Below the pieces are notes generated by a model. That model saw only the letters and a list, made by a program, of their open reading frames with translations. It was not told the DNA's origin and made no database searches. From Neptunomonas marina (lineage in GTDB: Bacteria; Pseudomonadota; Gammaproteobacteria; Pseudomonadales; Balneatricaceae), in NCBI RefSeq assembly GCF_004005935.1, contig NZ_SACQ01000001.1, positions 124,001 through 188,000 on the forward strand: DNA of 64,000 nt, given 5' to 3'. A program made the translations under genes and the position numbers. Positions 35,149-43,851 of the stretch are shown in pieces (the first letter of the stretch is position 1; each line of letters opens with the position of its first letter).

Positions 35149-35178
35149 GCGCTACCAGCTACGGTGCCTGTAGCGCTT
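35147..35178. terminator. Convergent hairpin between AraC-type and EamA genes
   Basis: AAGCGCTAC / GTAGCGCTT, 9 bp perfect, with a 14-base loop. It covers both stop codons of the convergent genes; on the plus strand TTTGCG follows. A weak bidirectional terminator. Confidence 0.6.
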
Positions 35179-36040
35179 TGCGTGTCTCCTGTTTTTTCGC
35201 CACAACAATGAGCAGAGCGGATGCAAACACCATGGCTGCACCGACTAACTCACTATTGGAGATCAGGCTATCGAGCAGCAACCAGGCTAAGAACAGCGTC
35301 ATCCCTATCTCGGTGGAAGCGATGACGGAGACATCGCTGGAGCGCTGAATCAAACGCGTTCCGGTGAGTAGAAATACCATCGACATTAAGGTGCACACTA
35401 AGCTCAGCCCTACAGCAGCACCTGCGCCAGACCAGCTGTTTGGTAGGGTGGCGTCGGTCCAGAGCATCATGCAAGACAGGCTGGCAGCTGCACCGGTGGT
35501 TACCCAGCGCAGCGCATCAAAAGGGGAGTTATGCTTAAGATAGTGATTGCTCAGCATGATGTAGATACCGTAGCTGGCACCTGCCGCTAGCCCCATCATT
35601 AAACCGGGCCATGAGCTTATCGTTTCCACTTCCACACTGGTCCATACGCCCATCGCTGCAATACCGACGGCAAGCAGTTTAAGCCACGAGATCGACTCAT
35701 GCTTTAGCAGCACCGAGAGTAGGAAGATATAGACCGGAAAGAGGAAAAACAGCAGGGTTGTTAACCCGACCGATAAGCTGCGTAAGGCAGAGAAGTAGCA
35801 GATTGAGCCAAACGAAAACAAGACGCCAATAATGAAAGGGCGATACCAATAGGGTGTCGTTTGGCGAAATAGAAAGAGGTGCAAAAGCACTGCGCTAATT
35901 AAAAACCGCAGCCAGATCAGTGTGACAACACTCACATCATCACTGTGGGCGAGGTGCCCAAAAATTGGCTGAAAAGAGAAACACACCGTGGCTAGCAAAA
36001 CCAAAGCGACGCCTTTCAGGTAGTCTTGATAGGAACTCAT
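35159..36040 (-). CDS. EamA/DMT-family transporter
   Basis: Predicted 293-residue inner-membrane protein with about ten hydrophobic helices. The two EamA repeats are visible: LLATVCFSFQPIFGHLAH...WLRFLISAVLL in the first half and VIASTEIGMTLFLAWLLLDS in the second. The start MSSYQDYLKG at 36040 is favoured over an upstream extension of 21 basic residues. Substrate unknown; it lies downstream of an AraC regulator in the same direction, with about 105 bases between them, and could be controlled by it. Confidence 0.82.
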   Translation of the reverse strand: MSSYQDYLKGVALVLLATVCFSFQPIFGHLAHSDDVSVVTLIWLRFLISAVLLHLFLFRQTTPYWYRPFIIGVLFSFGSICYFSALRSLSVGLTTLLFFLFPVYIFLLSVLLKHESISWLKLLAVGIAAMGVWTSVEVETISSWPGLMMGLAAGASYGIYIMLSNHYLKHNSPFDALRWVTTGAAASLSCMMLWTDATLPNSWSGAGAAVGLSLVCTLMSMVFLLTGTRLIQRSSDVSVIASTEIGMTLFLAWLLLDSLISNSELVGAAMVFASALLIVVAKKQETRKALQAP

Positions 36041-36145
36041 TGGCTGATATCTCGATGAAATCACATTCAAGCGAAAGTACCGAGCAATCCTGCGCTTTGC
36101 CAATGAGGTTTCGTAATCTCACATGAGCTTGGCTAATGCAGAGAA

Positions 36146-37033
36146 TCAACGGTTGAGCTTACCGGGAGTGGTGCCAAAACGCTTTTTAAATGCCCGCGTG
36201 AAATGTGACTGATCACTAAAGCCAACCGCCAGCGCAGTGGTGAGGATGTTCGTCTCTCCTTGGGCGAGCATGGTTTGAGCGCGTTCTAGACGTTTTTCGA
36301 GTAGGTGCTGATAGGGGGTTTGGCCGGTGAGCTTCTTGAACTCTCTGAGGAAGTAGAATTTGCTACAACCCAACGCAGCGGCCATCTCCTCGATAGTGAT
36401 GGGTTGATCAAGACGGTTATCGATCAGCGCGTCGATAGTCTGCTGTTCACGAGCCCCAAACTTGGAGACTGAGCGCTCAGGTAGGTCGTTGAGGTCCGAG
36501 TAGTTGTTTAAGTAATGGACAGACAGCATGGAGACGAGGCTATTTAGGTAGGCGCTACCGTTTTTACCGCCACTCTGTACCTCGAGCAGAAATAGGTTGA
36601 TCAGCCCGCGTAAGGCTTCATCATCAACGTTGTAGTTTTTCAGAAAACTCAGCTGCTTGCCTTTAATCGACAGGGGGCAGTGTTGAAACAAAGTGGCTTT
36701 TTCGATGGCTACAATCACGAAGTAGCAGGGTTCATCGATTTTATGCGTGAAGGGCGTTTCCGGTGGGTTGATCCAGATTTCGCCGGGTATGGTGGTGAGG
36801 TGCGACATGCCCTCGTCGGTTTCAGCTTCCCAATGTAACGCTTGCTCAAGACCCAGCGCGAAATAGAAGTAGGGTGTGCTCACATGGTTGGGGTAAAAAT
36901 GGGGTGATCGGCCCTTTTCAACTACCACCCCGGGCCAGTTGAGTGCATGGCTAGCCACCTCGATCTCAAGAACCTTGCCGCAGTCGGAGGCTTTACCGGT
37001 TGCATGGTCGATAAATTGCAACTGTGAGCGCAC
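36146..37033 (-). CDS. AraC-family transcriptional regulator
   Basis: Predicted 295 residues, GTG start with AGGA six bases upstream. The N-terminal half (about 30-170) is beta-rich and reads as a cupin-like ligand domain (GEIWINPPETPFTHKIDEPCYF). The C-terminal half is a standard AraC/XylS double helix-turn-helix: TIEEMAAALGCSKFYFLREFKKLTGQTP and ILTTALAVGFSDQSHFTRAFKKRFGTTP (each quoted here only as a landmark of the two helices). It lies between the exported NTF2-like genes and an EamA transporter, all on the minus strand. Confidence 0.88.
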   Translation of the reverse strand: MRSQLQFIDHATGKASDCGKVLEIEVASHALNWPGVVVEKGRSPHFYPNHVSTPYFYFALGLEQALHWEAETDEGMSHLTTIPGEIWINPPETPFTHKIDEPCYFVIVAIEKATLFQHCPLSIKGKQLSFLKNYNVDDEALRGLINLFLLEVQSGGKNGSAYLNSLVSMLSVHYLNNYSDLNDLPERSVSKFGAREQQTIDALIDNRLDQPITIEEMAAALGCSKFYFLREFKKLTGQTPYQHLLEKRLERAQTMLAQGETNILTTALAVGFSDQSHFTRAFKKRFGTTPGKLNR

Positions 37034-37061
37034 GTTTAATCCTACCCAGTCATTAAGATGA

Positions 37062-37601
37062 TTAACCTTCCACCAGTTTAGACTGAAGCTGAGCGATTTT
37101 CAGTAGGTCACCCACACGGATAACTTTCAGCTGTTGCGCAACCACAAGGTCATACTTTTTCCCTGTATGTTCGCGGGCTTGCCAGCGAACCTGCAGAGCC
37201 ACTTGCCAGCCTGTCTGTTGATCTCCGGTTACGGTGAGTGATTTTATACTGTGGCTGTTCCAAGCGATGTTCTGCGTGACATTACCGTACCAGCGCAGAA
37301 AATCGGTCTCAGACCGCAGAGGTGTACCGGGGTAAGTCAGATCAATAGGTGAGGCTAAACGATTCAGAAAAAAGCCCGCTTCTCGCTGGTGGTCGAAAGC
37401 AGCAAACCATTGGTAAATAAAGCTTTTTACATCGTTTTCGCTTAGCTGAAAACGCGCTTCCTTATCGTAGCTTGGGCTAAGTGAGTTGATTTGGGCCTGA
37501 GGCGCCGGCGTTTCTGGTGATGTCTGCGCTGAGACGGTTAGCACCTGTAGACTGAGTGTAAGCGCGATCAGTGTGCGAGCAGGGGTTAGGGTTGCTTTCA
37601 C
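37062..37601 (-). CDS. Exported NTF2-like protein, first of a pair
   Basis: Predicted 180-residue protein (179 plus start) beginning at GTG with AGGAGG five bases upstream. The start gives a signal peptide (LTPARTLIALTLSLQVLTVSAQ, cleavage near SAQ). The mature part has an alpha+beta cone-like layout: a helix with VKSFIYQWFAAFDHQREAGFF, then strands including SIKSLTVTG, WQVALQVRWQAR and KVIRVGDLLKIAQLQSK, as in NTF2/SnoaL-like proteins. Catalytic function cannot be assigned. It is the third gene of a minus-strand set with another NTF2-like protein and an alpha/beta hydrolase. Confidence 0.7.
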   Translation of the reverse strand: MKATLTPARTLIALTLSLQVLTVSAQTSPETPAPQAQINSLSPSYDKEARFQLSENDVKSFIYQWFAAFDHQREAGFFLNRLASPIDLTYPGTPLRSETDFLRWYGNVTQNIAWNSHSIKSLTVTGDQQTGWQVALQVRWQAREHTGKKYDLVVAQQLKVIRVGDLLKIAQLQSKLVEG

Positions 37602-37662
37602 GAGAGCCTCCTGAGGCGAGCGCGAGCACACTGAGTGAGTCAGCTGTGCCCGCGCACAAGCA

Positions 37663-38211
37663 TTATTGATAGTCGAGGCGATTAGACAGGCGTTTGCTCA
37701 GAAGTTCTGCCGCGCGTTCGGGTGCGATGCCGAGCACATCACGGCTGCCCGCTTCGGTCGGGTTGGTGAGCGCAATGGAGGTGATCAGCCATTGGCCATC
37801 CGAGCGCTTGAATGTAAAAAGGTACGTTCCCGCGACTGACCAAAAACTGTCATCCCCGATCCAGTGGCGGGCAATGAAATCAGCACTCGCACTGGCGCTA
37901 TCGTCATCCACCTGCACGTTAATGGCGTTCAGTTGATGGAATGTGAGATCGAAGCCTGGAAGGAATGCCGCCCAGCGTTTCATCAGCTCTGCACGTGCAA
38001 CGTGCTCAGTTTCACCGCCAAACAGCGAGGTGTAATCAACTTTCACAGTTGGTGCTAGTATACGGCCTAGGTATTCGTAAGCATTGTGGTCTGCTAGTGC
38101 AGAGAAGCCATATAAGTTGCTACGAATTTGCGCTTCATCGCGCGAGATTTCAGCTGCGAAGGTGTTCATCGATATCAGCCCCCAAACGAGCACAGAGATG
38201 AGTGTTTTCAT
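37663..38211 (-). CDS. Exported NTF2/SnoaL-like protein, second of a pair
   Basis: Predicted 182 residues. The start MKTLISVLV at 38211 has GAGGT five bases upstream and yields a signal peptide ending near TFAAE. The mature sequence has the SnoaL-like pattern: helix DEAQIRSNLYGFSALADHN, APTVKVDYTSLFGGE, then strands with NAINVQVDDDSASASADFIARHW and WSVAGTYLFTFKRSDGQWLI (landmarks only). It starts 12 bases after the hydrolase stop, indicating one transcript. Such domains often act as small-molecule isomerases or carriers; the function here is unknown. Confidence 0.72.
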   Translation of the reverse strand: MKTLISVLVWGLISMNTFAAEISRDEAQIRSNLYGFSALADHNAYEYLGRILAPTVKVDYTSLFGGETEHVARAELMKRWAAFLPGFDLTFHQLNAINVQVDDDSASASADFIARHWIGDDSFWSVAGTYLFTFKRSDGQWLITSIALTNPTEAGSRDVLGIAPERAAELLSKRLSNRLDYQ

Positions 38212-38223
38212 GCGGCACCTCAC

Positions 38224-39183
38224 TTACAGGCTTTTTTCAAAATGCTGTGTGATCGCACTGACAGCTTGCTGGACCGCGGCAGGTTGGTCATAAAAGTCGA
38301 ACTGCGAGATCTGATCTAACCAAACAGCACTCACATTATCTCCGGCATTGTCTAGATATTGGTGTGCTCCTAGCGGCAGCGCCATCGCTTCCGATGCCAC
38401 CATAATGACTGGCTTATCTTGGTTGAAAGCGCTTTGCTGCGCATCGTAGTTCAGCCAGCCTTCCCAAGAGGCCACGTTAAACTGGTTGTCGTAGGCTGGA
38501 ATCAGGCCGCGATCGGTTTCCGTATAGTAGGGCACTTGGTACATGAGGGAGCTTTCGTTCGTTAAGCTCGCAGCTTCAATGTAAACAGGGTCAGTGCTCT
38601 GGCGCGCGTTTGCTGCGGCAGCAAGCAGAGATTTTGCGCTCTCTTCACCGCCGTAGATAGCTGTTGCCATTGGCTTATCGTGTAACCATGGTGCAACAAC
38701 AGCGGCACTTTTAATCGCAGGGTTATGAGCTACGGCATCAAGCATATAGCCTGATGACGCACAGATACCTAAGCCCGCGATACGGGTACTATCAATGCTG
38801 CTGAGCTCAGCGGTGGCTGCAATCGCTGCACGGATGTCGTCAGTTTTGCGCTGTGGGTCTTCAAGAAACTTAACCTTGCCTGCGGACTCACCCCAGCCAC
38901 GGAAATCAAAAGTAATGGCGGCGTAACCTTCCTCTGCAAGCGCTTGCGCATAAACGGCGGGCATCTGCTCTTTTACCGTTGTCCAAGCACCTGTCACGAT
39001 CACGACGGGCGGCTTTTCGATGCCCTCTGGCAAGTAAAGGTTGGCGGCTAGTTCGCCAACGCTCGTATTTAAGGTGATCTTTTGCATGGTGGTCTCTCCG
39101 CTTGTTGTTAGGTTGTCGCTTGCGCTTGCGCTTGCCACCAACGGTAGTGCGCTCAAGGTCAGCATGATGAGTTTCTTTAACAT
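38224..39183 (-). CDS. Exported alpha/beta hydrolase
   Basis: Predicted 319 residues with a signal peptide (MLKKLIMLTLSALPLVASASA) and an alpha/beta hydrolase domain. The oxyanion region VTGAWTTVKEQ and the FDFRGWGES motif are clear. The nucleophile elbow reads GLGICASSGY, where the usual GxSxG serine position may be occupied by Cys, as in dienelactone-hydrolase-like enzymes; His would be near QFDFYDQP or the C-terminal QHFEKSL. A second start at Met33 (39087), with GGAGAG six bases upstream, would give a cytoplasmic form without the signal peptide. First gene of a three-gene exported set; substrate unknown. Confidence 0.8.
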   Translation of the reverse strand: MLKKLIMLTLSALPLVASASASDNLTTSGETTMQKITLNTSVGELAANLYLPEGIEKPPVVIVTGAWTTVKEQMPAVYAQALAEEGYAAITFDFRGWGESAGKVKFLEDPQRKTDDIRAAIAATAELSSIDSTRIAGLGICASSGYMLDAVAHNPAIKSAAVVAPWLHDKPMATAIYGGEESAKSLLAAAANARQSTDPVYIEAASLTNESSLMYQVPYYTETDRGLIPAYDNQFNVASWEGWLNYDAQQSAFNQDKPVIMVASEAMALPLGAHQYLDNAGDNVSAVWLDQISQFDFYDQPAAVQQAVSAITQHFEKSL

Positions 39184-39392
39184 CAGAACGTCTCCGCTTT
39201 GGGTAAGATAGGTGCAGTGTATGCGGCCAAGCGGTCGAGATATTGCAAATTACTGCTTCGGTTTTGGTAGGTTATTGCGCGCGATGGCACTGGGGTGACG
39301 GTGCACTTTTATGCAAAGCTTGTATGCCAAAAGTGCCGGTATGCAGAGAAACACCCGATGGGTTGGGGCGGGAAGCGCTTTACTAGGTTGCG

Positions 39393-39566
39393 TTAGCGCT
39401 TTTTAGGTTTGCCTTTGCGAAAGATATCAAGCAAGCGCTCTTTGGGTGTGTTTTTCTTATCAGGCAGCACGGTTTCAAAGCGTTGGCGCATCTCATCGAG
39501 CCCTTGCTCTTTCTTACGATGTTTGGCCGCTGCCTTTTTATCATTGAAGTCGACAACATTACTCAT
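39393..39566 (-). CDS. Small basic conserved protein (57 residues)
   Basis: Short open frame MSNVVDFNDKKAAAKHRKKE... ending FRKGKPKKR. It is strongly charged, with a Lys/Arg-rich tail and a coiled or helical middle, and has a G-rich ribosome-binding site (GGGGGAT) about seven bases before the ATG. Small proteins with a VVDFNxKK start are known in gammaproteobacteria, from memory, without a function. It stands alone between the hydrolase set and yigZ. An inverted repeat (GCACTTTT / AAAAGTGC, 39303-39336) lies downstream. Confidence 0.65.
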   Translation of the reverse strand: MSNVVDFNDKKAAAKHRKKEQGLDEMRQRFETVLPDKKNTPKERLLDIFRKGKPKKR

Positions 39567-39613
39567 CTCGTATCCCCCAGGTTGGTCACACCTCTATTGT
39601 AGCTTGTTGGCAC

Positions 39614-40234
39614 TTAAGACTCATCTTGATGAATGGTGAGTTGGCCGTGGCAGCTTTCTATCAACAGGGCTTTGAGCGGTTCTACTTGGTCTACATCGAT
39701 ACTAATCTCTTGCATTACATCGCTACCGTAATGGCTTTCGATTAGCGTGGCATTAGCACTGTGTAGCACCTTTTCTATATTACTCGATAGCGAGTACGGA
39801 TAGCTAAAACTGAGCACCGCTTTTGGCTTTACCTCGGCTAATGTGAGTTCAGGCAGTAGCTCTTTAACGCTGGCCGAATATGCGCGTACTAAACCGCCGG
39901 TACCCAGCTTAATCCCACCAAAATACCGAGTCACAACCACGCAGATACCGCCAATGTTAGCGCCATGTAAAACGTTGTACATCGGCCTGCCGGCAGTGCC
40001 GCTCGGCTCACCATCGTCACTGTAACCGAAACCGCGGTGATCGCTGGGGTGTTGGCTAATAAACGCACTGCAGTGGTGGTTAGCGCCGGGGTCCGATTCG
40101 CGCCATTTTTGGAGGAAGGCTTTCGCTTCGCTCTCATGGCTGATCGGTATCGCTGCGGCGATAAAGCGGCTCTTTTTGATCTCTAGAACGATCTCTGCTG
40201 GCGCTTGAGGTTTGAGGTAGGTCAGTTGAGGCAA
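39614..40234 (-). CDS. yigZ: YigZ/IMPACT-family protein
   Basis: Predicted 206 residues, the length of E. coli YigZ. The UPF0029 core is well preserved: EIKKSRFIA near residue 20, FGYSDDGEPSGTAGRPM, VTRYFGGIKLGTGGLVRAY. A C-terminal ferredoxin-like domain follows. The start is probably TTG (40234), because the only near ATG is out of frame; the ribosome-binding site is weak. The molecular role is unsettled; eukaryotic IMPACT binds GCN1, and bacterial members may act near the ribosome. It is a single gene. Confidence 0.9.
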   Translation of the reverse strand: MPQLTYLKPQAPAEIVLEIKKSRFIAAAIPISHESEAKAFLQKWRESDPGANHHCSAFISQHPSDHRGFGYSDDGEPSGTAGRPMYNVLHGANIGGICVVVTRYFGGIKLGTGGLVRAYSASVKELLPELTLAEVKPKAVLSFSYPYSLSSNIEKVLHSANATLIESHYGSDVMQEISIDVDQVEPLKALLIESCHGQLTIHQDES

Positions 40235-40384
40235 AACTCATGTATCCATCGCTTGTAATAAAGCTGCTATTTTGAGCGGATAGGCTTTATTCTGTAAATG
40301 CTTGAATTGCCTTTATGGAGCAAAGGCAGGTAAATACGGCATCGCCCGTAACTATAATAACCAAATAATGACGAGGGTAAGGGA

Positions 40385-40618
40385 ATGGACACAGTAAAGC
40401 ATGATTTCACACATCTTTTTCAGCAGTTAGGTCTTAACGGAGATGCAGCTGCCGTGGAGGCTTTCATTCGCTCCCATCAGCTTGATCATGATGTCTGCTT
40501 AGAAGATGCGCCATTCTGGAGTGAAGCTCAGGTGCAGTTTCTGCGCGAGTGTCGCGAGAGCGACGGCGATTGGTCAGAGTTGGTCGACGAGCTTGATGCT
40601 TCGCTGCGCTGTGAGTAA
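40385..40618 (+). CDS. DUF2789-family small protein
   Basis: Predicted 77-residue acidic helical protein matching the DUF2789 pattern: MDTVKHDFTHLFQQLGL, an AFIRSHQL segment, LEDAPFWSEAQVQFLRE, then WSELVDELDASLR (landmarks). The family is common in Pseudomonas and relatives and has no assigned function. An AAGGGA sequence lies directly before the ATG. It is followed after about 40 bases by the entericidin-like gene. Confidence 0.85.
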   Translation: MDTVKHDFTHLFQQLGLNGDAAAVEAFIRSHQLDHDVCLEDAPFWSEAQVQFLRECRESDGDWSELVDELDASLRCE

Positions 40619-40657
40619 AGTAAGCACTCACGTCAGTTGAAAGTATTAGGGTTTTAA

Positions 40658-40795
40658 ATGAAAAAGCAGATCAGCGCCGTGGTTGCGCTTCTTTTAGTTG
40701 TCGCTGTTTCTGGCTGCAGTACCGTAGAAGGTTTGGGTAAGGATATCCGCAAAGGCGGTCAAGCGATTGAGAAAGCGGCGAAGGATAACAGCTAG
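40658..40795 (+). CDS. Entericidin-like small lipoprotein
   Basis: Predicted 45-residue lipoprotein. MKKQISAVVALLLVVAVSGC is a lipoprotein signal with the lipobox VSGC (C20). The mature part STVEGLGKDIRKGGQAIEKAA matches the entericidin A/B pattern (GxDIxxGGxAIxxAA). Entericidins are stationary-phase envelope peptides linked to a toxin/antidote pair in E. coli; only one is seen here. AGGG lies ten bases before the ATG. A strong terminator follows. Confidence 0.85.
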   Translation: MKKQISAVVALLLVVAVSGCSTVEGLGKDIRKGGQAIEKAAKDNS

Positions 40796-40825
40796 TGCGG
40801 TAGCCGGATGCTACAGCGCGAAGAG

Positions 40826-40865
40826 ACCGCCCCTGATAGTGATTTCAGGGGCGGTTTTGTTTTAT
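40826..40865 (+). terminator. Rho-independent terminator after the entericidin-like gene
   Basis: CCGCCCCTGA / TCAGGGGCGG, 10 bp perfect, with an 8-base loop and TTTTGTTTT. Its T-tract runs into the stop codon region of the convergent lutC. Confidence 0.93.
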
Positions 40866-41533
40866 TGGCTGTCTGAAATAAGCAGGATAACCAGCTCTTT
40901 AGGGCCGTGTGCTCCCATCTGCAACCGCTGTTCGATATCGGCGCTGCGCGATGGTCCTGTGATCATGTTCACAGTACGTGGCATCGTGCCCGCCGTGCTG
41001 CTGCGCAGCTTCTGCCACGCATCTTCGTAGGGGCCGACGATATCTTTTTCGTGAAGAATCACCATATGAACATCGGGTAGAAAGTTCAGTGTGGTGGGGC
41101 TCTCTTGGCGTGAGTAAAGCATCAGCGTGCCCGTCTCTGCAATGCCTGCAAAGCTGGTGGTCAAGCTGGCAATATCGCCGACCTTACCAACACGGTGGTT
41201 TAGCTGGATACGTGGTGTGCTTTGCCAGTCCAGTGCAGTAATCTGCGAGTCAGAAGCTGCGATGAGTTCGTTGATCTCTCGGTTAGCGAGCCATGCCTCA
41301 CAGGCTGCTGGAACCTCGTGAATATCGGTTAACTCTATAATCTCGGCCGCGGCTTCAAGCGCCATCTCTTTAAATAATGCTACCTGCTCGTGGTGCGGCA
41401 GCTGAGCGCGCATCGGGATCAAGTTGGCTTTGTGTTGATCAAGGCGCGCTTTTACGGCGGCTTTCTGTTCTGCGCTGGCTTCACCACGCCCTAAGCCGCG
41501 ACGAATATTGCTAAAAATCTCTGCTCGACTCAT
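40862..41533 (-). CDS. lutC: Lactate utilization protein LutC (LUD domain)
   Basis: Predicted 223-residue LUD-domain subunit of the LutABC L-lactate dehydrogenase complex (LldG type). The glycine-rich AETGTLML motif, the LPDVHMVI strand and the C-terminal TGPSRSADIEQRLQMGAHGPKEL signature (landmark) are present. ATG 41533 lies five bases after the lutB stop; a GTG nine bases earlier overlaps lutB. It is the third gene of the lutA-lutB-lutC order typical of such operons. Confidence 0.9.
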   Translation of the reverse strand: MSRAEIFSNIRRGLGRGEASAEQKAAVKARLDQHKANLIPMRAQLPHHEQVALFKEMALEAAAEIIELTDIHEVPAACEAWLANREINELIAASDSQITALDWQSTPRIQLNHRVGKVGDIASLTTSFAGIAETGTLMLYSRQESPTTLNFLPDVHMVILHEKDIVGPYEDAWQKLRSSTAGTMPRTVNMITGPSRSADIEQRLQMGAHGPKELVILLISDSQ

Positions 41534-41538
41534 CGTGA

Positions 41539-42942
41539 TCACCGTTGCTGTTGCTTGTATTGTTCCATAAAGGTTTTGCCGCTGGGTGCTGGCATGTCAC
41601 GCCAGTCTGTCCAGCCGCCGGCAAGCGGCAGCTTAGTCACACGTCCTTTCTTGCCTGCCATTAAGCGCAGTGCTCGGTTTGCGCCCTTGGACAGTAAACG
41701 GTACAAGGAAGGGCGCTTAGCGAAGAACGCCCAACCGCCAAGCCCCCAGCGTGCCGCCTTGGGCGATAGGTGTTTGCTAAACTCATCTTCACGCCAATGG
41801 CGCATGAGTTTAGGTAGCGGAATGCGCACAGGACAAACCGACTCGCATTTACCACAAAAGGTGGAGGCGTTTGGCAGTAGACCTGCTTTTTCGATACCAA
41901 TCATTTTAGGCGTTAAAACTGAACCCATCGGGCCCGGATATACCCAGCCATAGCTATGGCCACCGACAGATCCATAAACTGGGCAGTGGTTCATACAGGC
42001 AGAGCAACGGATGCAGCGCAGCATATCTTGAAACTCGCTACCGACCATTTCGCTGCGTCCATTATCAACCAGTACAACGTGGAAGTTTTCTGGACCATCT
42101 TGATCATCGGCACGACGAGGGCCTGTAGAGAGTGTGTTGTAAACCGTAAACTCTTGGCCCGTTGCGGAGCGCGCCAACAGGCGTTGAAATAGCGTCATAT
42201 CCTCGAGTGTTGGGACCACTTTTTCGATCGAGGTGATGACAATATGAGTTTTTGGGAGCGTTTGGGTCAGATCGCCGTTACCCTCGTTGGTCACGATAAT
42301 CGTTGACCCCGTTTCCGCAACGCAGAAGTTAGCGCCGGTGATGCCGACGTCCGCTGCAACAAACTTCTCGCGTAGCATCTCGCGGGCTTCTTGCATGAGA
42401 ACAGCAGGGTCGCTAGAACGTGGGCGGCCGTGATGCTCATGGAAAGCCTCGGTCACGTCTTCCAAGTTCAGGTGGATGGCTGGTGCGATAATATGGCTTG
42501 GATGATCGCCACGCAGTTGCAGAATGTACTCACCTAGATCTGTTTCAACTGGCGTTACGCCGTTGGCTTCGAGGTATTCGTTGAGGTTGACCTCTTCCGA
42601 TACCATCGATTTGCCTTTAGTGACGGTTTTGGCACCAACTTGGCGGCAGATATCAAGAATCGTTTTGCAAGCATCATCTGACGTTCGCGCCCAATGAACA
42701 TGTCCGCCTTGCTTGGTAACATTCTCTTCAAACTGCTCGAGATAGAGATCTAGGTTCTCAATAATATGGTTTTTAAGCTGCATCGCTTCATCGCGGAGCG
42801 AGTCGAACTCGGGCATACGTTCGATAGCTGCGGCTCGCTTCGTCGGGAAACCTGCCTTGAGGTTGCCAAGGGCTTTTTGCAGGTCAACATCATGCAGTGC
42901 GATACGTGCGTTCTCTTTGAACGCTGGGCTTTCAATTTGCAT
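41539..42942 (-). CDS. lutB: Lactate utilization iron-sulfur protein LutB
   Basis: Predicted 467 residues. An N-terminal LUD-like domain (with VAETGSTIIVTNEGNGDL) is followed by a ferredoxin-like region with two cluster motifs: CIRCSACMNHCPVYG and CGKCESVCPVRIPL, each suited to a [4Fe-4S] cluster, and a C-terminal LutB domain. It works with LutA and LutC to oxidise L-lactate to pyruvate (LldEFG type). It starts 11 bases after the lutA stop. Confidence 0.95.
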   Translation of the reverse strand: MQIESPAFKENARIALHDVDLQKALGNLKAGFPTKRAAAIERMPEFDSLRDEAMQLKNHIIENLDLYLEQFEENVTKQGGHVHWARTSDDACKTILDICRQVGAKTVTKGKSMVSEEVNLNEYLEANGVTPVETDLGEYILQLRGDHPSHIIAPAIHLNLEDVTEAFHEHHGRPRSSDPAVLMQEAREMLREKFVAADVGITGANFCVAETGSTIIVTNEGNGDLTQTLPKTHIVITSIEKVVPTLEDMTLFQRLLARSATGQEFTVYNTLSTGPRRADDQDGPENFHVVLVDNGRSEMVGSEFQDMLRCIRCSACMNHCPVYGSVGGHSYGWVYPGPMGSVLTPKMIGIEKAGLLPNASTFCGKCESVCPVRIPLPKLMRHWREDEFSKHLSPKAARWGLGGWAFFAKRPSLYRLLSKGANRALRLMAGKKGRVTKLPLAGGWTDWRDMPAPSGKTFMEQYKQQQR

Positions 42943-42953
42943 AGCGACCTCCT

Positions 42954-43742
42954 CTAAACAGCTTTGCCAAGGTTGTAGTTTGCATCGCCAATAGCTGGCT
43001 CATCGGTCATTCCCGCTAGCACTTCCACAATATGGCGAACCTCAATGGCATGGCCTTGGCGTTTCAGCTTGCCTGCCATATTTAATAAACAGCCAAGGTC
43101 GCCACCGAGCAGCGTATTTGCGCCAGAAGCATCGATATTGGCAGACTTGTTCTCTACCATACGGTTTGAGATATCAGGGTATTTCACGCAGAACGTGCCG
43201 CCGAAGCCGCAGCAGGTCTCGGATTCTTCCATCTCATTCAGTGATAAATTCGCGACTTTTGCTAGCAAGGTGCGTGGCTGTTGCTTAACGCCTAGCTCGC
43301 GCAGGCCTGAACAGGAATCGTGATAGGTTGCAACGCCTTCATAACTGGCAAGAATGTCATCAAAATTCAGAACATCGGTTAGGAACGATGTAATCTCGTA
43401 AGCGCGACCTTTGAGAGCGGTCGCACGTGCATGCCATGGGTCACTCTCTGCAAACAGCTCAGGGTAGTGATGCAGCATACTGATGCATGAACCCGAGGGT
43501 CCTACAACATATTCAAAACCATCGAACGCCTCGATAGTTTGCTTCGCAATATCGATAGAGGTGGCTTTGTCACCCGAGTTGAAAGCGGGCTGTCCGCAGC
43601 AAGTTTGCGTGCTCGGTACATTGACGTCGCAGCCCGCACTTTCGAGCAGTTTGATCGTCGCAAATCCAATGCTAGGGCGAAACATATCGACTAAGCAGGT
43701 GACAAAAAGCCCTACCTGATGTCGTTTGGCTGATGTTTGCAT
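42954..43742 (-). CDS. lutA: Lactate utilization protein LutA (CCG domain)
   Basis: Predicted 262 residues. The start MQTSAKRHQVGLF at 43742 has AGG eight bases upstream; a longer frame would add 46 residues including a spurious hydrophobic stretch. The two cysteine-rich CCG repeats are visible (TQTCCGQPAFNSGD and ETCCGFGGTFCVK), the kind that bind a non-cubane or [4Fe-4S] cluster in LutA/GlcF/HdrB proteins. First gene of lutABC, divergent from its likely GntR regulator. Confidence 0.94.
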   Translation of the reverse strand: MQTSAKRHQVGLFVTCLVDMFRPSIGFATIKLLESAGCDVNVPSTQTCCGQPAFNSGDKATSIDIAKQTIEAFDGFEYVVGPSGSCISMLHHYPELFAESDPWHARATALKGRAYEITSFLTDVLNFDDILASYEGVATYHDSCSGLRELGVKQQPRTLLAKVANLSLNEMEESETCCGFGGTFCVKYPDISNRMVENKSANIDASGANTLLGGDLGCLLNMAGKLKRQGHAIEVRHIVEVLAGMTDEPAIGDANYNLGKAV

Positions 43743-43851
43743 GAGAGATACCTGATTTCTTGTCTTTGTCTGAGTAGCGGTGTGTACGTTGTTCTTTTTA
43801 TGAACCAAGAATAGGTAAAGCACTACGCAAAAGAAATGTTTAACGCTAAAC

